Source: Camarhynchus parvulus (taxonomy: Eukaryota; Chordata; Aves; Passeriformes; Thraupidae). Taken from it: DNA of 64,000 nucleotides. The position numbers and the translations under genes were made by a program. Of the stretch, positions 39,001 through 52,200 are shown piece by piece; position 1 is the first letter of the stretch; each line of letters opens with the position of its first letter. The stretch covers positions 76,447,689 through 76,511,688 of the forward strand of contig NC_044571.1 of the NCBI RefSeq assembly GCF_901933205.1, written 5' to 3'. The notes beneath the pieces were generated by a model. It was not told the origin of the DNA. It ran no database searches and saw nothing but the letters and a program-made list of their open reading frames with translations.

Positions 39001-41392
39001 CATATTCACAAGCCTTTGAAGCTGAACTCCACAGTGTGCTTTAGGGTGGGGTGGGTGTTTTCCTTCCCAAAACAGATCATGCTAGGCTTTGCAGGAGCAA
39101 TACAGGAAATGGAAGCACAGCTTCTTAGCAGCTGCTCAGGTTGGTGCTGGTATTGAGGGACAGAAGGAAGGTCAGGGTTTTTTCTTCAGTCAGCTCAGAA
39201 ATACTCGTGGGTGAAGTTGTCTTCACCCTTCAGGCATGAAAGAGGCCATGAACAGAGGGAACCTTTTATTGACCTTTCCTTCCTATGACTGACAATTTAG
39301 AGTGAGATGCACAGGCAAGAAGGGCAAGAGAGTTTGCACGCAGTATCCTGTCATTATCTGGTGGTTCTTCCATGAATATTTAACAAGGGAAGGATGTCCA
39401 AGAGGCATTTCAAATTTGCCAGAAAGATATTTAGTTTAATTCCTGTTTTGCTGGATTTTTTTTTTCTTCCAGCTAGTATAATGCAATTTCTAAGATTTAA
39501 AATTATGTGCTTTGGAAGACTGGAGATTTTAAAGTTTCTTTTATTATACTTCTCTGCATTAATTTCCCACTTTTATTTGCACCACATGTATGATCAGTGA
39601 GATCCCAGTTTCATATCTGTGCTCCTTGAATTGACAATTTGCCTGTGTATTTAGTTGCTACCATGGAGTTAACCAAGATTTTGAAAACACTGAGCGCAAT
39701 GTTTTCATTTACATTGTGTGTTTCCTGGGAATGATAGCTCAGTTCCTGTCCTTAGGAGCTCAAGGAACAGTTCAAGCCTTTTTATTTCATCCATTTTGCA
39801 TCTATGGTAGCTTGAGAGGTTATTTCCCTACCTCCTGGATTTCACTATGCCCTTGAAGGTGTGCCTCCCTTTAATTTACAGACTAATTTGAAAATATGAA
39901 TTGCTTGTAGTAATCAGTTACTTCAAGTTCTTCATATTAACTTGTGGAATTTAAATATAATTTATTTGCAACTCAACTCTTTTTGGCTTAAGTGAGCCCA
40001 TCCATTTGCAAGATGGGAGAAGCACTCAGCGCAGCTCTATTGATCCAGTCTGAGATAGTGACTCAGGACCCTGAAGACCAGGAGGAGCTTTGGCCCAAAA
40101 TAAACCCAATCCTGTGACAGGCATGGCAGCCCTGCAAAACTTCCCAAATTTATTTTATATCTGAAGGGGATTTTGAACAATCTAATATGCTAAAAGTAAG
40201 CACATCCACATGTTAAAGCACATCCTAATTGCAATGAAAGATAAATAACTAAAGAAAGTAGCTGAATTGACCATTTTTCAACTATAGATATCCTGTTCTC
40301 TATTAGCAGTATTTTAAATCACCTCAAGTATATTCAAAATGTCATCTATTTTTTTTTTTTGTTAAGGGGATCATCTGATGTATTCAATTTGTGGATGTTT
40401 CTACAGCCCAGATAGTTGAAGCATACAGAGGGTCTGAAAACATTCATAGTAGAGCATGCAGTGTCCAAAGTTAACAGGTCGCTTAAGCGTGAGTCAGCAC
40501 AGCTTTCCTGAAGTTAGTTCAGTTCAGCAATAATGCTTGGAGCATCTGGCACCACTAAGAGTGGTTGGGGTTTTTTTCAGAAACATATGTTTTATGTGAA
40601 AGCATCCACAGCAGTCTGAAAAATATGATTCATTTTCTTGTAAACAGAAATGTAAAAGTTTAAAATGAAAATGTCAATCACCAGATCTAGAAAGATGCCT
40701 TCCTATTTAAATCAGCTGCATGTCCAATGCAAAGTACACCAAGGCTTGTATCAATCCTTAAAACGTGCTAGTGAGAGCTGAATGCCAAACAGCTTTCCAC
40801 AAGGCCTGTTATGCTAATCACTATGGCAATCGGTTATTTATCATTCTTGCAGACATGTATTTTCCATTTACGCTAACAGGGTGGTTGATTGGATTTTGTT
40901 CATTAAATGGGCAGAGTCAAAACTGGTCTTATAAACTGCTGTTCAAGTTAATTAGTGAGTATGTGTTTATTCAGAAGCAGAAAACTAAGTTTTAAAATTA
41001 TAACCTACATCAATCAGGCCTCTTTACTACATTATATCAAAATCATTCTACGTAGTGTATTCGGTATAAAACAGGGAGTAAAAATGCTGCATTTTCATTT
41101 CCTCCATTGTCTGATGGTCTGGCAGTAAATGTGATGTTGTTAGTCGTAAAAGAGCAGGAACAGATATTGCCTTTTCCTCTGTTGTCTTACCTAAAACTCT
41201 CCCAGGATTTGCATATAGTTTAAAAAATGGTGCAAGGATAAGAAGATCCTAAAGCTTGTTTTTTTACAGTCTTGAGTTTATTAGCTATTAACAGGTAACA
41301 CAGATGGTCTGCAAGAGCTACCATGAGAATATAACCTAAACAGCAATAATTAGAGCAATAACAATGAAGTCTTAAATCCAATCACTGATGGA

Positions 41393-41535
41393 AATGCTAG
41401 ACTGTGATTCTGGAGACCCAGTTTCAGCTCCTACATTTTATGTCCTTGTGGGAAGGATGGTTTCATCAGCCTGGGTACCTCCATAGGCTTCTATGAATAC
41501 TTGCAAGTGTCCCTTTGTAAAACAGAGGAAGACAA
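41393..41535 (+). mobile_element. Probable MIR-type SINE relic
   Basis: CTAGACTGTGATTCTGGAGA then CCCAGTTTCAGCTCCT matches the MIR body (CTGGACT...TCTGGAGACCTGGGTTC). TGTCCTTGTGGGAAG fits the MIR core (TGTGACCTTGGGCAAG), and TTTGTAAAACAGAGGAAG fits the tail (ATCTGTAAAATGGGG). The order and strand are consistent, with an insertion in the middle. Confidence 0.5.
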
Positions 41536-44500
41536 CTTTCCTTCTTCTGTCTGCTGCAAATTGTTTAAAGATCCAGCTGAGGATTTCACAGATCTCAAAA
41601 GCCTTTTCTTTCTATCTTGTATCACAACTGGGAGTAGATTTGATTACTCTGGTCCTGGGAATAGGGAGCATTCTGGAGCAGCATCTGTTCAGTGTTGGAG
41701 TTTTCTTTGTGAATAGTTCAGCATTCACTGGACAGATAAAGCAGGATCTTTGAATTTAAAGCACATTTTCCTAATAGGAAGCAGAGGAGGTTTGGGAGTC
41801 AGTCTTTCACAGGTCTTTTAGTACTTGAGTGTATGATAGCTTATTCACTGCCCTGCTGTCTCCAAACTGAGGAGACCTAGTCCTTTCAGCCTTTCCCGAG
41901 GTGGCAGATGTTCTAGATGATATCCCTGGTCATTTGAGTTCTTTCTCTTTGCTATTTCTATTATGCTCCTTTCTGAGCTGCCAATACCTTGAGTGCACAC
42001 ACTACCAGTACTGTGATAAAACCAAAATTTTGTCTTTTCTTTTGCAGAAAAGTTGTTTTGTAATCTTTGTTTCAATAACCTTCCTGGTGGCATTTAACTT
42101 ATACATTCTAGAAGATACTGTATGGTGACCCATGAGTTTCTGACTCCCTTTGAGATTATTTCAGGTTGCCTTTCCTGAGTTTCACTTGTCAGCTCCACAC
42201 CCAACATTAGGTTCACACAATTTAGGCTTTCGTCATCTCACTTTTGTTGGCATTAAAAGGTAGCTACTGCCTTTTCCCCCCTCAATCAGTTTTGAGCAGT
42301 CCATGAGTGCTTCAACATTATCTACCACTTAATTATCTCAAAGAGCTTTGTGTAGCCCTCATAATGTTGAGATACAGGTTTTCAAAGGAGATGTAAGATG
42401 GCCAGACATCTCTCACCTTGCCACTGAGCTTTGTAAAAATGGCAGCGTCAGCCACAAAAGGGACAGAAATCTTGTTTGTCCTTTCTCCTGGCTGCCATTC
42501 CTCCTCTATAGCATCCTACCAGGAACCTTGTGAAAAGTTGGTATGGCATTACAAATCTTTCTGTACTGACATTCAACAATGAAACTTGGGTTTGCAGGAT
42601 GATAGGCCTCCACTCTCTCCCCACCATTAATATGGATGGAAGATAGTTTTATTTTGGGTTGTTTTGTTTGTTTGCTGGCCTATAAAAATAGACCTACTGG
42701 ATTTGTGTGTGTTTTTAACATCTTTTTTAAATGCTTACAGTATCTTAACAGAACATACTCTTTGATGAGAAGTAAGAAATGGTTCAGCAGCCATATAAGA
42801 ACAGAAATACCTCATTGTAGTTTACGCAGATAAATCACTGTTGTGTATGAAGGTAAATATTTTCTTAGTGGAGGGAAGAACTGTGGAAGTAGCTATGCCT
42901 TGAGCAAAGTTTATGTTTGCCAATATGCTGCCACATCAAAGTTTAAGGTGCTGCAGATGTCTTGTGCCAGAGGATTTTCAGTGTCGTAGATCTTAGTACA
43001 TCAGAAACTTGCAAGATATGTTTGAGTATAATAAAAAATGGCCCAAAAGGACGAACTACTCTTCTGGAAAGAAAATGTGCAGAGATCCAGCAACATTCAA
43101 GTGTAGAAAGTAGAAATCTGACAAAATTTTTGCCACTGCAAGCCTGTTTCTCATGATGCAATAATACATTCAGCCTGCAACCTGCTAAAGTTATCTCATG
43201 CATTAAATGGACAAAGCTTTGTTAAGAGCATTAAAGACTGCTGTTTCCTATTGTATGTACCCTGGGCACCCAAGAGGATTTTTTAAATATGAAAATCCAT
43301 TATTTTATATGAATTCCATCCATGTAGTGATGGAATTCCTTTCACTTCCTATTCAAAATCTGTGGGATTTGCTTCTATTCCCACTGGAAAGTCAGGAAAT
43401 ATTGACACAATGCAGTGGAAATCTAGCTTAGTGTTTTGGATAATCTAGTACAGCCATTCTCAGACAGGTAAAAATGCTTCCTCTTGTTTGGAAGGTAAAA
43501 GGCTCACCATTTCAGATGGCTTGTTGGAAGGCAAACCCTGCAAGGTCAAGGCAGGCTTAATTTCACGTTGTCCTTGTGGGAGACAGTGCACATGGACTCC
43601 CTCCTCCTTTCATTTCTCCTCCCACCCATCCCTCTCCATACACACACAAACCGTTTTTCATTTTGTTACAGGCCAAGGCAGGGGAAGGAAGGAGGGGCTG
43701 CCCAGAAATTTGTAGGACAGAGTGAAGTATTGCTTTTTCATTTCTGTAACTGGAGCAAAAGGGACACTCAATGCACCATGGATAATTCAACTTTTACCAG
43801 TATGACTTAAAATAAAGGTAGTATATCCAGAAAAAAAAATCAACAATTTGTTTCTGAGCCTTGTCCAAGTACTAATACCAGGCTTGAGTAGCCCATGCCC
43901 TACAGCCTGGTGATCAGAGCAGGACAGATATTGAGTTATTTTGCCTAAAGCATATGTGAAACTTGTTCGTAATTAGAGCAAACATACATCTAAAACATCA
44001 TCATCTAGCATGATGCTCTCCAAAATGATAGATTTGGGTGTATATACTACTTAAGAATAAGGGACTAAGTTATACAAAAGTAGGAAATTGAGCTGGGGCT
44101 TCTTTTCCAAGTTATTCAGTCACTCCACATGACAAATTTTTAAAGAAATATCAAGAGAATTATCCCATTTTACTACCCCAGAAAGTCCCTTTTGCAGAAG
44201 ATGAGATGGTGTCATTATGAAATGGAAATGCTTGTTCAGCCAGGGAGCAGAGCAATACAGCTTTAAGTAAAATTGTTTTTGCTTAAGCTTTGATCCAGGT
44301 ATGGCTCAATTGCTTTCAGTATCTTTTTATTCAGTTGTTTTCTGTTATGGAAAGGGAATTGATGTATTTTCCCATCTTATTTTCTGTACAAAAAACAAAA
44401 TATGCTGAACAACTTTATTTGTGATTAACACATATTGTGCTTGCCTTTGCTATTTATCTTGCTAACTGTATTTTTCAGGAGCACTCTCCTGTTTTTATTT

Positions 44501-45820
44501 TATAGTTTCTTTTAGAATTCATGAGTTTGAGCATAGAAGTGAAAAAACTCCCAACACCAAACCATACCAAAAGGGAGGATATTTTCCTCTAGCCTGAAAT
44601 ATTTATTTCATCATAATAAAAGATGAACCAAAGCATCCCATGCTTCTTTATCAATTCTTCTGATGACAGAGGTTTCTTATACATGCTGATGTGCTTAGCT
44701 AATAATCTGACAGCAGAAAAGTAGACCAGGAAGCATTAATAGCTGAATATCTAAATAATTTTGCCAGTTTGCACAAACAGCTGACCTGTAAGAATCTTAC
44801 AATTGACTTGACAGCTGTAAGAAGTAATGTGAATATTGAAATTGTACAATTATCCATAAATTTCTCTTTCAGGCTTGTGAGGCTTTAATTTAAATACAAT
44901 ATCATTATCTTCTTTAAAGTATTAAAAATATGAACCACAGTAAAAACAAAGTCAGGTCTCTCTCTTTACTGGAACTGAGAGAAAAGTCTTAGAGCAAACA
45001 CAGGACCTGTATTTTTGCAACCAGTCTGCCTGCCAGCATGCTTAGTAAGGCTGTTTGTAATAGCCTAAAGCCAACTAACCTGTTGTAAGAAGATGCTGTT
45101 CATTTTCTCTTATCCTTGACATTGTTTCGCTCAAAAGTACAAAAAGTAATTAAGAAGTAAAACATATTTCATCTTCAGAGGAACTGCAATCATGGCCACA
45201 ACAGGGCAAGAATGGGTTGCAGTTTGGTAGTAGTTCTGATAGGATATGGATTTTCAATATGCATAGTCCTCCATGTCAGCAAAATCAGATCATTACAGTT
45301 TTCTGTGACATTCATAACTAATTTAATGGAAGTCCTGATATAATATGCCATTTAGTCCATAACCATTTTTTAATTGAAGTCTCAGTCCAAATGACTGTGG
45401 CAATCTATTTTTATTTTCAGTATGGGCTTTTTGACTTCACACTGTGTTACAAAGTCATTTACATAAATATGCATTTCATAAAGGACTGATTGGGGATTAT
45501 TAAGAGCTCAAATCAAACTAACAAAAATGTTTGCTATAATTGGGTTATCCATTGTTCTGTTTTTTTCTTAAAAGAATATATGTATTTTTGAAAGATATTC
45601 TATTGTGGTTAGCCACACAAAGTATTTCAAGGATAAGACAAAGCAACTAAACTTTTCAATTGAACATGACATGACCACACTGTGCTTCTGTACCTCCACA
45701 GACATGGGGTACAAGTGATGCTTGACAGAACGTTACAGAGAGGTCCCAGAAACAATGTAATTTTTCAGTACATTGAGGATTGACCTTGGCGAACTCCTTA
45801 TAAAGCTTTTCTTTTCATGG

Positions 45821-46062
45821 AAATCATAGAAAGGTTTAAGTTGGAAGGCACCTTAGAGATCACCCAGTTCCAAACCCCTGCCATGTCAGGGACACCTTCC
45901 ACTCTCCCAGCTTGCTCAAAGCCTCATCCAACCTGGCCTTGAACACTTTCAGGGGTGGGGCATCCACAGCTTCTGTGGGAAACCTGTGCCAGAGTCTCAC
46001 CACCTTCCCAGGAAAGATTAGATTTCCCTAAAATCTAATATAAATCTCTCTTCTGTTCATGA
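45821..46062 (-). mobile_element. CR1 LINE 3' UTR fragment
   Basis: The plus strand starts ATCATAGAAAGG and continues with the reverse complement of the CR1 3' UTR: AAGTTGGAAGGCACCTTAGA, CCCTGCCATGTCAGGGACAC, CATCCAACCTGGCCTTGAAC, GGGGTGGGGCATCCACAGC, CCAGAGTCTCACCACCTTCC, and ends in TCTAATATAAAT. It is the best preserved short CR1 here and is severely 5'-truncated. Confidence 0.94.
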
Positions 46063-48839
46063 TTTTTTTTTTAAGGCAGAGAACCTTTATCTCTGATGCT
46101 AAATTGCAGATTTACATTGCAATTTTCATTAGGTGTAGTTTCATTTTGAGAATTCAGGCCTTCTTTTACCTTTCAGATATTTAGCTGTAAAAAAAATATT
46201 TACCTAGGAAATCCAAAATTTAGGTGAAATTGAAATGATGTCAAAAATTATTTGATTTTAATGGCCACCTTTTCCACATTCACCATTTCAGGTTCATCAC
46301 TTTTTTCTTGACAACAATGTAATTTAAAGGTTCTTGCAGCTGCAAACCAAATCATTTTGTCACCTTGAACTGTACGAATATAACTGAGGAGATGACAGGA
46401 GATGAGATAAAAGTCAATAAAAAGAGAATAATTTATTAAAAAGATCTAATGTTACAAGAACAGTACACAGAAACTATTATATTACTGTGTCTTCCACATT
46501 GTATATACCATTATATATAGCATATATACAGATTGTATACAATATATCTAACGTTTTGATATGGGCCATGACAGCAACTTTCTTTTGGTCTGTGTAACAA
46601 GGTTTCTTTCTAATAATTAATTTTTCTGAACAGATCCTGTGACATTATACAAAAATACAGTCTCCTCAGTGACGCCAGACTGCACTATTACAATCTTTTA
46701 CATGAAAAAGGAAAAAGCTTTCCCTTGCAACTAAAAATGTCATGATAAGGAAACATCTTCTACAAAGTAACAAATAGGTAATACATAGGTACTTAAACAT
46801 TTAAAACATGTTTATTAATATATTTAAGATGCAAAATACATATTCTGTTCATGTTGAATATAAAACATACCTCCTTTTGTCCCTGCAATACAACTACATT
46901 ACCTGATGGTATGTTCAATATTTCTATTTGTATCTTCAGACTAGAGAGGGAGATGTGTCTAGATGGAGCTCTGTCTCCTTATCAGACTTTTTTTTCTTCC
47001 TATAAAGCATATCCATTTATTGTTATCAGAAAGTTTAACCAAATGCCACCAGCAGTGAATGCAGCCTTTTTGAATACTCTGAAATGAACTGCATTGGCAA
47101 GCAACTGTATAAAAAAATAGAGGAAATTATGCATAACTAATTTATAAAATAGCCATTTGACTTTTTGGTTCATCACTTTATTCTTATTTATTTTAACATT
47201 TTGGCAGATGATGGATTGCTGATGTAGGCTCTCTGCACAGTAGCAGTGCTGCAGTTTTACAAGGGACAGCAGGTAGTAGTTTTCTATGAGTTTGCTCCAT
47301 CAGCAATGTACTTTACACCTGCCTGTCTTTGATCTCAAAGGCTTTTCCAGAAGCAGAGATATAGAAGGCCTCTTTCTATATATCTAAAGTCAATTCTTAG
47401 CTATCTATCCTGCCTTTGTTTTCTGAGCAACATGGTGACTTAAATGATTTTGAAAACCATTTTTTAGAAAATTATTTAAAATATTAGTGGGTAGCAAAGA
47501 TTTAAGTTGAACCTCCTCTGAAAAATTTTACTGATAAAATATTCAAAAGCAAAAATATTTAGTCATCGTCAGTTTTTACCTTCTTATCTCTGTTGTGCTT
47601 TCTTGCTTACTGTTTTGAAGCAGCTGAGAAAGAGCACAGTTGCAGTGTATTGTCTAAATGCCAAAACTTATTTTTCTAACACTGGAAAAATAATAGCATT
47701 TTGAATTGGGAACCCAATTCAGCTAAAATAGGTTTTCATGAAAACCCTTAGAGGGATAGACAACTAGAAGAACATGCTATTAGGGCTTTCATGTTAACCA
47801 TTTTTGACTTGATTCTTCCCAGGTAGTGCAATGTTTTTCCTAGGCATGGTCCTCAGATGTGTTAGCAAAATGCTGCCCTTCATAACACTGTGCCCACCAT
47901 GATTGTACAAACATGCACACCATCTTCCCTTGGAGTCATTTTTCCTCAGGTTCCAGTAGGTGGGAAAGCCTTCCAATGTAGAAAAATTGTTCAAATTGTC
48001 TATTGAGTAAAAAATTGTCTGGTACAGGAAAAAATGGGGATTAGAACTGATATCACACAGTACCTACAAGAGTAATCTCCAGTGAGATATAGAAATAGAG
48101 CCAATTAGATAAATAATTGGAATGATGCTCCGTAGCACTTTTCCAAGTATTTTTTTCTCAGAAACAAAATTCTCCCAAATATATCCTACTGCAGTCTGTA
48201 GATACTTGGATAATGCCATTCTGAAAAGCATAGAATGCTAGCAGAAATTGGACTCAGAGGAAAAAGAAAGTTACAACTGAGAAGTGATTGAGAAAAGTTG
48301 GTTTATCTCCTTGCATTGCTTTATTTGTCCTCTTAATAGCTTAATGTGTATAATGTTTAAATGCCCAGTGGAATTTTCATTGTCATATGCAGTAGGAATT
48401 GATTTCTTATTTTCTACTGAAAATTCCATTGGACATAAAAGCTTGTGGTATTTGATAAAAACCGACTGGTTTCCTCCTAAGCTTCTGTTTAATAATTTTC
48501 CATTTACCTGGTAATAAAATAAATGGATTTTCTGCTCCATTTTGCTATGTTCTGGGGTAAGCTGTCTAGTATTTCATTGACAATTATTTTTGCTAAATGA
48601 ATACATAGTATATATTTTCAGAACAAGTTCTTCTTTACTTTTGCTGAGGTCTTCGCATATAAACTGTTTTTGTTCCTTGTCAGTAGGAGCAACCAGCTGT
48701 ATCAAACTTTTTTCTATATTTAAAAAAGGATTTATTTTCTCCAAATACAGGTGTACTGTACTAGATACCACCCTGTAATAATACATGACTGGGTTCACCA
48801 AATTTGAACATATTAAAAAAGAAAAATACATTTTAAAGA
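46063..48839. other. Intergenic, just downstream of CNTN5
   Basis: AT-rich sequence. The region 46495-46560 is rich in TATATA steps. Further minus-strand AATAAA hexamers (for example near 48732 and 48320) could serve longer CNTN5 transcripts. No other gene is recognised. Confidence 0.5.
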
Positions 48840-49115
48840 AATTACCTTTGCTTACAAAAGTTTATTACATACAATCTGCATATTTTTGGGCCAAGAAGGG
48901 TCTCCTCCCCAGAGGACTTTTTCAAATAAAAAGAGATAAAAACCTGATGAATTATTGACCGTGTCTCCAACACTTCTCTAAGTGCACCACAGGCATTTTG
49001 ATGGGTCTTTAAGCTTTAGCTTGGGTTTTCAGTTTCTCCACGGACATAAAACTCCATCCCTTGGTGTCATCAAGTTAAAGCAAACAAATAACAACAACAG
49101 CAAAGTCTGCAGCCT
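48840..49115 (-). other. CNTN5: Probable CNTN5 3' UTR (proximal form)
   Basis: This stretch follows the CNTN5 stop codon. The first AATAAA on the minus strand lies at 48861-48866, about 250 nt past the stop, followed by T-rich sequence with TGTATTTTT near 48800-48830. That arrangement fits a cleavage site near 48835-48850. Longer UTR forms using signals further down are possible, and the boundary is inferred. Confidence 0.45.
48861..48866 (-). terminator. Candidate CNTN5 polyadenylation signal AATAAA
   Basis: The plus strand reads TTTATT, so the minus strand has AATAAA. It is the first canonical hexamer after the CNTN5 stop, with U-rich sequence just downstream. AATAAA occurs often by chance in AT-rich DNA, so confidence is moderate. 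Confidence 0.4.
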
Positions 49116-49219
49116 TCACCATGAGGCTGAAGGTACCATCAGTGCCAAAAGCAGTGTTATAGAGGATGAGGAAGTAGACAACACATGTAGGGTGGACTGA
49201 GCACTTGTTACTTTCCCTC
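49116..49219 (-). CDS. CNTN5: CNTN5 terminal coding exon with GPI-anchor signal and stop
   Basis: The coding part is 104 bp and follows the acceptor TTTTCATTTCAG. With one base from the previous exon it gives 34 residues and TGA at 49116-49118. The residues begin [13 protein letters not shown] Ser/Thr spacer (STSSSS) and a hydrophobic end ([14 protein letters not shown]) follow. This is the layout of a GPI transamidase signal: a small-residue cleavage region, a short polar spacer and a hydrophobic C-terminus with no cytoplasmic tail. The exact omega site cannot be fixed by eye; small residues around GG or SA are candidates. The reading frame is too short to be found without splicing evidence. 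Confidence 0.93.
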
Positions 49220-52200
49220 CTGAAATGAAAAGCAAAATAATTAACAAACAAACGATGCAAATGGTTCTCAGTACATTTAGATATTAGCTTTTGCCCAAAT
49301 TTATATTCTTTTACCCTCAGCATAAGACTAATTTTAAGTCAATGTATTACTGTGTGAGAACTGCAGATGCAAAATGGGCTCCATACACAGGCGGGATTTT
49401 GTGATGATACCTACAGCAACTCGCATTCTGGATCCTCATATTCAGTCTGAAAATTAATAGGAAATTCCAAAAGGATATATGGTTTTGTGTCTTAATCTTC
49501 AAAAAACCATTAGGCTGCAGAAGCTGCCCTGAATCACAAATTTTTGTCACAGAACAAGGAATGAAAGCTAGCCCTTCATCCCTAGCCTTGTCTAGACGAA
49601 AAAGGGGTCTTTGGCCCATTGGTGCAGTGTTCATTTTTGATCACATCACAGTCTTATATTCCCCTTACATGCTAAGGGGAAATGCACTCTGGGGTAGTAG
49701 CGGCAACAAGATGAGAAAAGAACCAGACTGGATTTCTTTGGACAACAATTGTCCTCAATGAAACAAATGTGATATGCATAGTCTAATTAGATGGAGGACT
49801 TTGTGGCCTAGAATTATGATATATGAAAGAAATATCCCATGAGGTAGGGATTAGTGTCTTCTGCATTCTACTGTAGCACTGCAGTTTGTGACCAGACTAG
49901 AGCTAAAATTGGAGTTCTAGACTGAAGTTTCCGGGTCACACCTTTTTGTTAGTATTCCTTAAGGACCAAAAAGCAATATTTAATAAAATTTTAAAAATGT
50001 TATCAGAAGGTTATAATTAAAATGCCTTGTTGTGTTTAGGCAAAGATTACGTTATTTCTTTGTTCTAGTCACTAATCCTCCCATCCCTTACTTACCTGTG
50101 TAATATTGATACTTTACATTCTTTCAACACATCACAGTAACTGAGGAGAGAGCATCTAGACATCAAAATTTGCCTAATGAAAACACTTTAATACTGCTAT
50201 AAGTTAATAACGAAATAGCAATAATTATGCAAGGGAGTGACTGGAATTTACAGAGAAATGCAGCTTCTTCTCAAGGAGGTACATGCACAGGTGTCAGGTA
50301 CCTAAAATCTATGGCACTTTAGCTGTGTTACACCTCTGGTGGTACAGAATGGTACAGAATGTTGTGTGTATCCCCTAAGTCCCACAACACATCTGCCAGC
50401 TCTGTTTGGCATGCCTTAGGACATTGCAGATGTCCTTAGGTGCTCATGTCTTAATACTAAATTCAGAAGATTAGCTGAATTGCTGTCAAGGCTCCACTGC
50501 TGGTCTCTGTGGATTGCATGCCAGCTGACTTTATTGCTGTTTGAGACACTAGCGCACATATAAACATCTATATCTCAGGTAGGTTTTTAGGTGTTATCCT
50601 CAAATGGGAGAGATTTCCTATAAATCATCTTTGTTCATCAGCTTCACATGGTTGCCTCAGATGATCTTAAACATCCCATGTGTCACTGGATACCTTTGTT
50701 TCTAAAGAACTAAAGACTCAGATCAATGATTTTATTTAATAGCTAAAGAATTATAAGAACATTGTTTTTCTGGTAGAGAATAGCAGAGTTAATAAGCATT
50801 GCTTTCATCACCACACTTTCAAATAAAAGTGTAACCTTACCTGAAAAAGATGGAACTCTGATCTGGGGACTTGCAGTCCCATCCCCTCCTTCACTGACTG
50901 CACAGACCTCAATGATGTAGACCCCAACATCAGGAAGAAGTACCACTGCAGAGGTTTTTTGTGTTTCTATAACTTGGCTATTGCTCTGGCCCTCTTGCCG
51001 AAATAACACCTGTGGTGGAGAAAGAAGATAGTGGTCACAGTGATCATTGAAGCTCTGTACCAGACATTTTGTGTAGATAACACAGTCATCGCAATGTTAA
51101 CTGTTTCATGCTTTCATTAGGGATTTCTTGACATTGCATTTGAACAGACTTCGCTTTTACTCTTCCCTTTCTGCAGTGGCTTCAAAACAGTAATAGCAAA
51201 ATATTATAGAGATTCATGAATGTGAAAGGACATGGATTGTGCCTAGAGCAAAGACAGAGGACTTGCCCTCTTTAGCATTAGGTGTTGTACAACTTTATCC
51301 CCAAAATTTAAAAGTTTATTTTGAGTTCCATTTGATTCAAATTCTTGTCCCAAAGTTCCTGTTGATATTCACATTTTTGGCTCAAGAATCCAACTTCAAA
51401 TATAAGGAAAATAGCCTGAATAATGTATTTACTGTGTTTACCTTCCTGGCTAAATCAACTGACAACAGCTCAGATCTGTCCCTGCATTTCCTGTGAAACT
51501 CAATACAAATTTATGGTATGTGGGAGGAAAGCAAGTCAGCACGTAGCTGTCTTTTTGGTATTTCTGCATAAGAGTTTCTGTTCCCAGAGAAAATTGAAAA
51601 GGTCAGAGAGGTGTGAAAGACCAAAGAAGTCAACTCTACTATTTCAGAATATCAACTATTTTGATAAAGGTTAAGACAGTTTCTGGTTTATTTGAACCAT
51701 TTTATGCTTTCTCAGTGATATTGCCTGATGCATCAGAGGAGATATGAGAATGTAGTCTATAGAAATGATTTGATATGGACTCCAAAAAAACCCAGACTCC
51801 ACACTTCTTTAAAAACACTGAAATCATTCTACTTTTGTTTAAGGTATTGCAGTGAATTCTGATTTTATGACTTGTTATTTAAGTGTTAATCTGGACTTTA
51901 TTCTTTAAAACTTCAAAACTTTAAATCCCAGATATTACCATCACTGCTGTTGACCATCACTAACACGATCACAAAACAAACTGAAGTACTTGTGTTTCTG
52001 CTAAAAAAATATTAATTTTATTGTAAATTAAAGATATCTCATTATTCTGCATTTTTCTAAATCCTACTGCAAACACAGTTGAAATGAAGAGGTATTAGGA
52101 ATTTCATTGCAGTCTGATATTATTAATAGCCACTGCTGACTCAGAGAGGATGGACTGACCCCCTGAGATAGAGGGGAGTCAGATAGAGTTTGTCATTTGA

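Larger units (their letters stand above)
29773..45820. other. Intergenic, about 16 kb with few recognisable repeats
   Basis: Mostly AT-rich unique sequence. It has a MIR-like relic at 41393-41535, a 17-bp tandem pair near 36015-36047, and a GC-richer patch at 31280-31600 with a 96-residue frame lacking any known domain. No gene, CR1 or LTR is recognised. Confidence 0.5.

Noticed and set aside
46490..46560. TATATA-rich segment considered as a promoter
   Set aside because: It is low-complexity AT sequence with no accompanying gene start.
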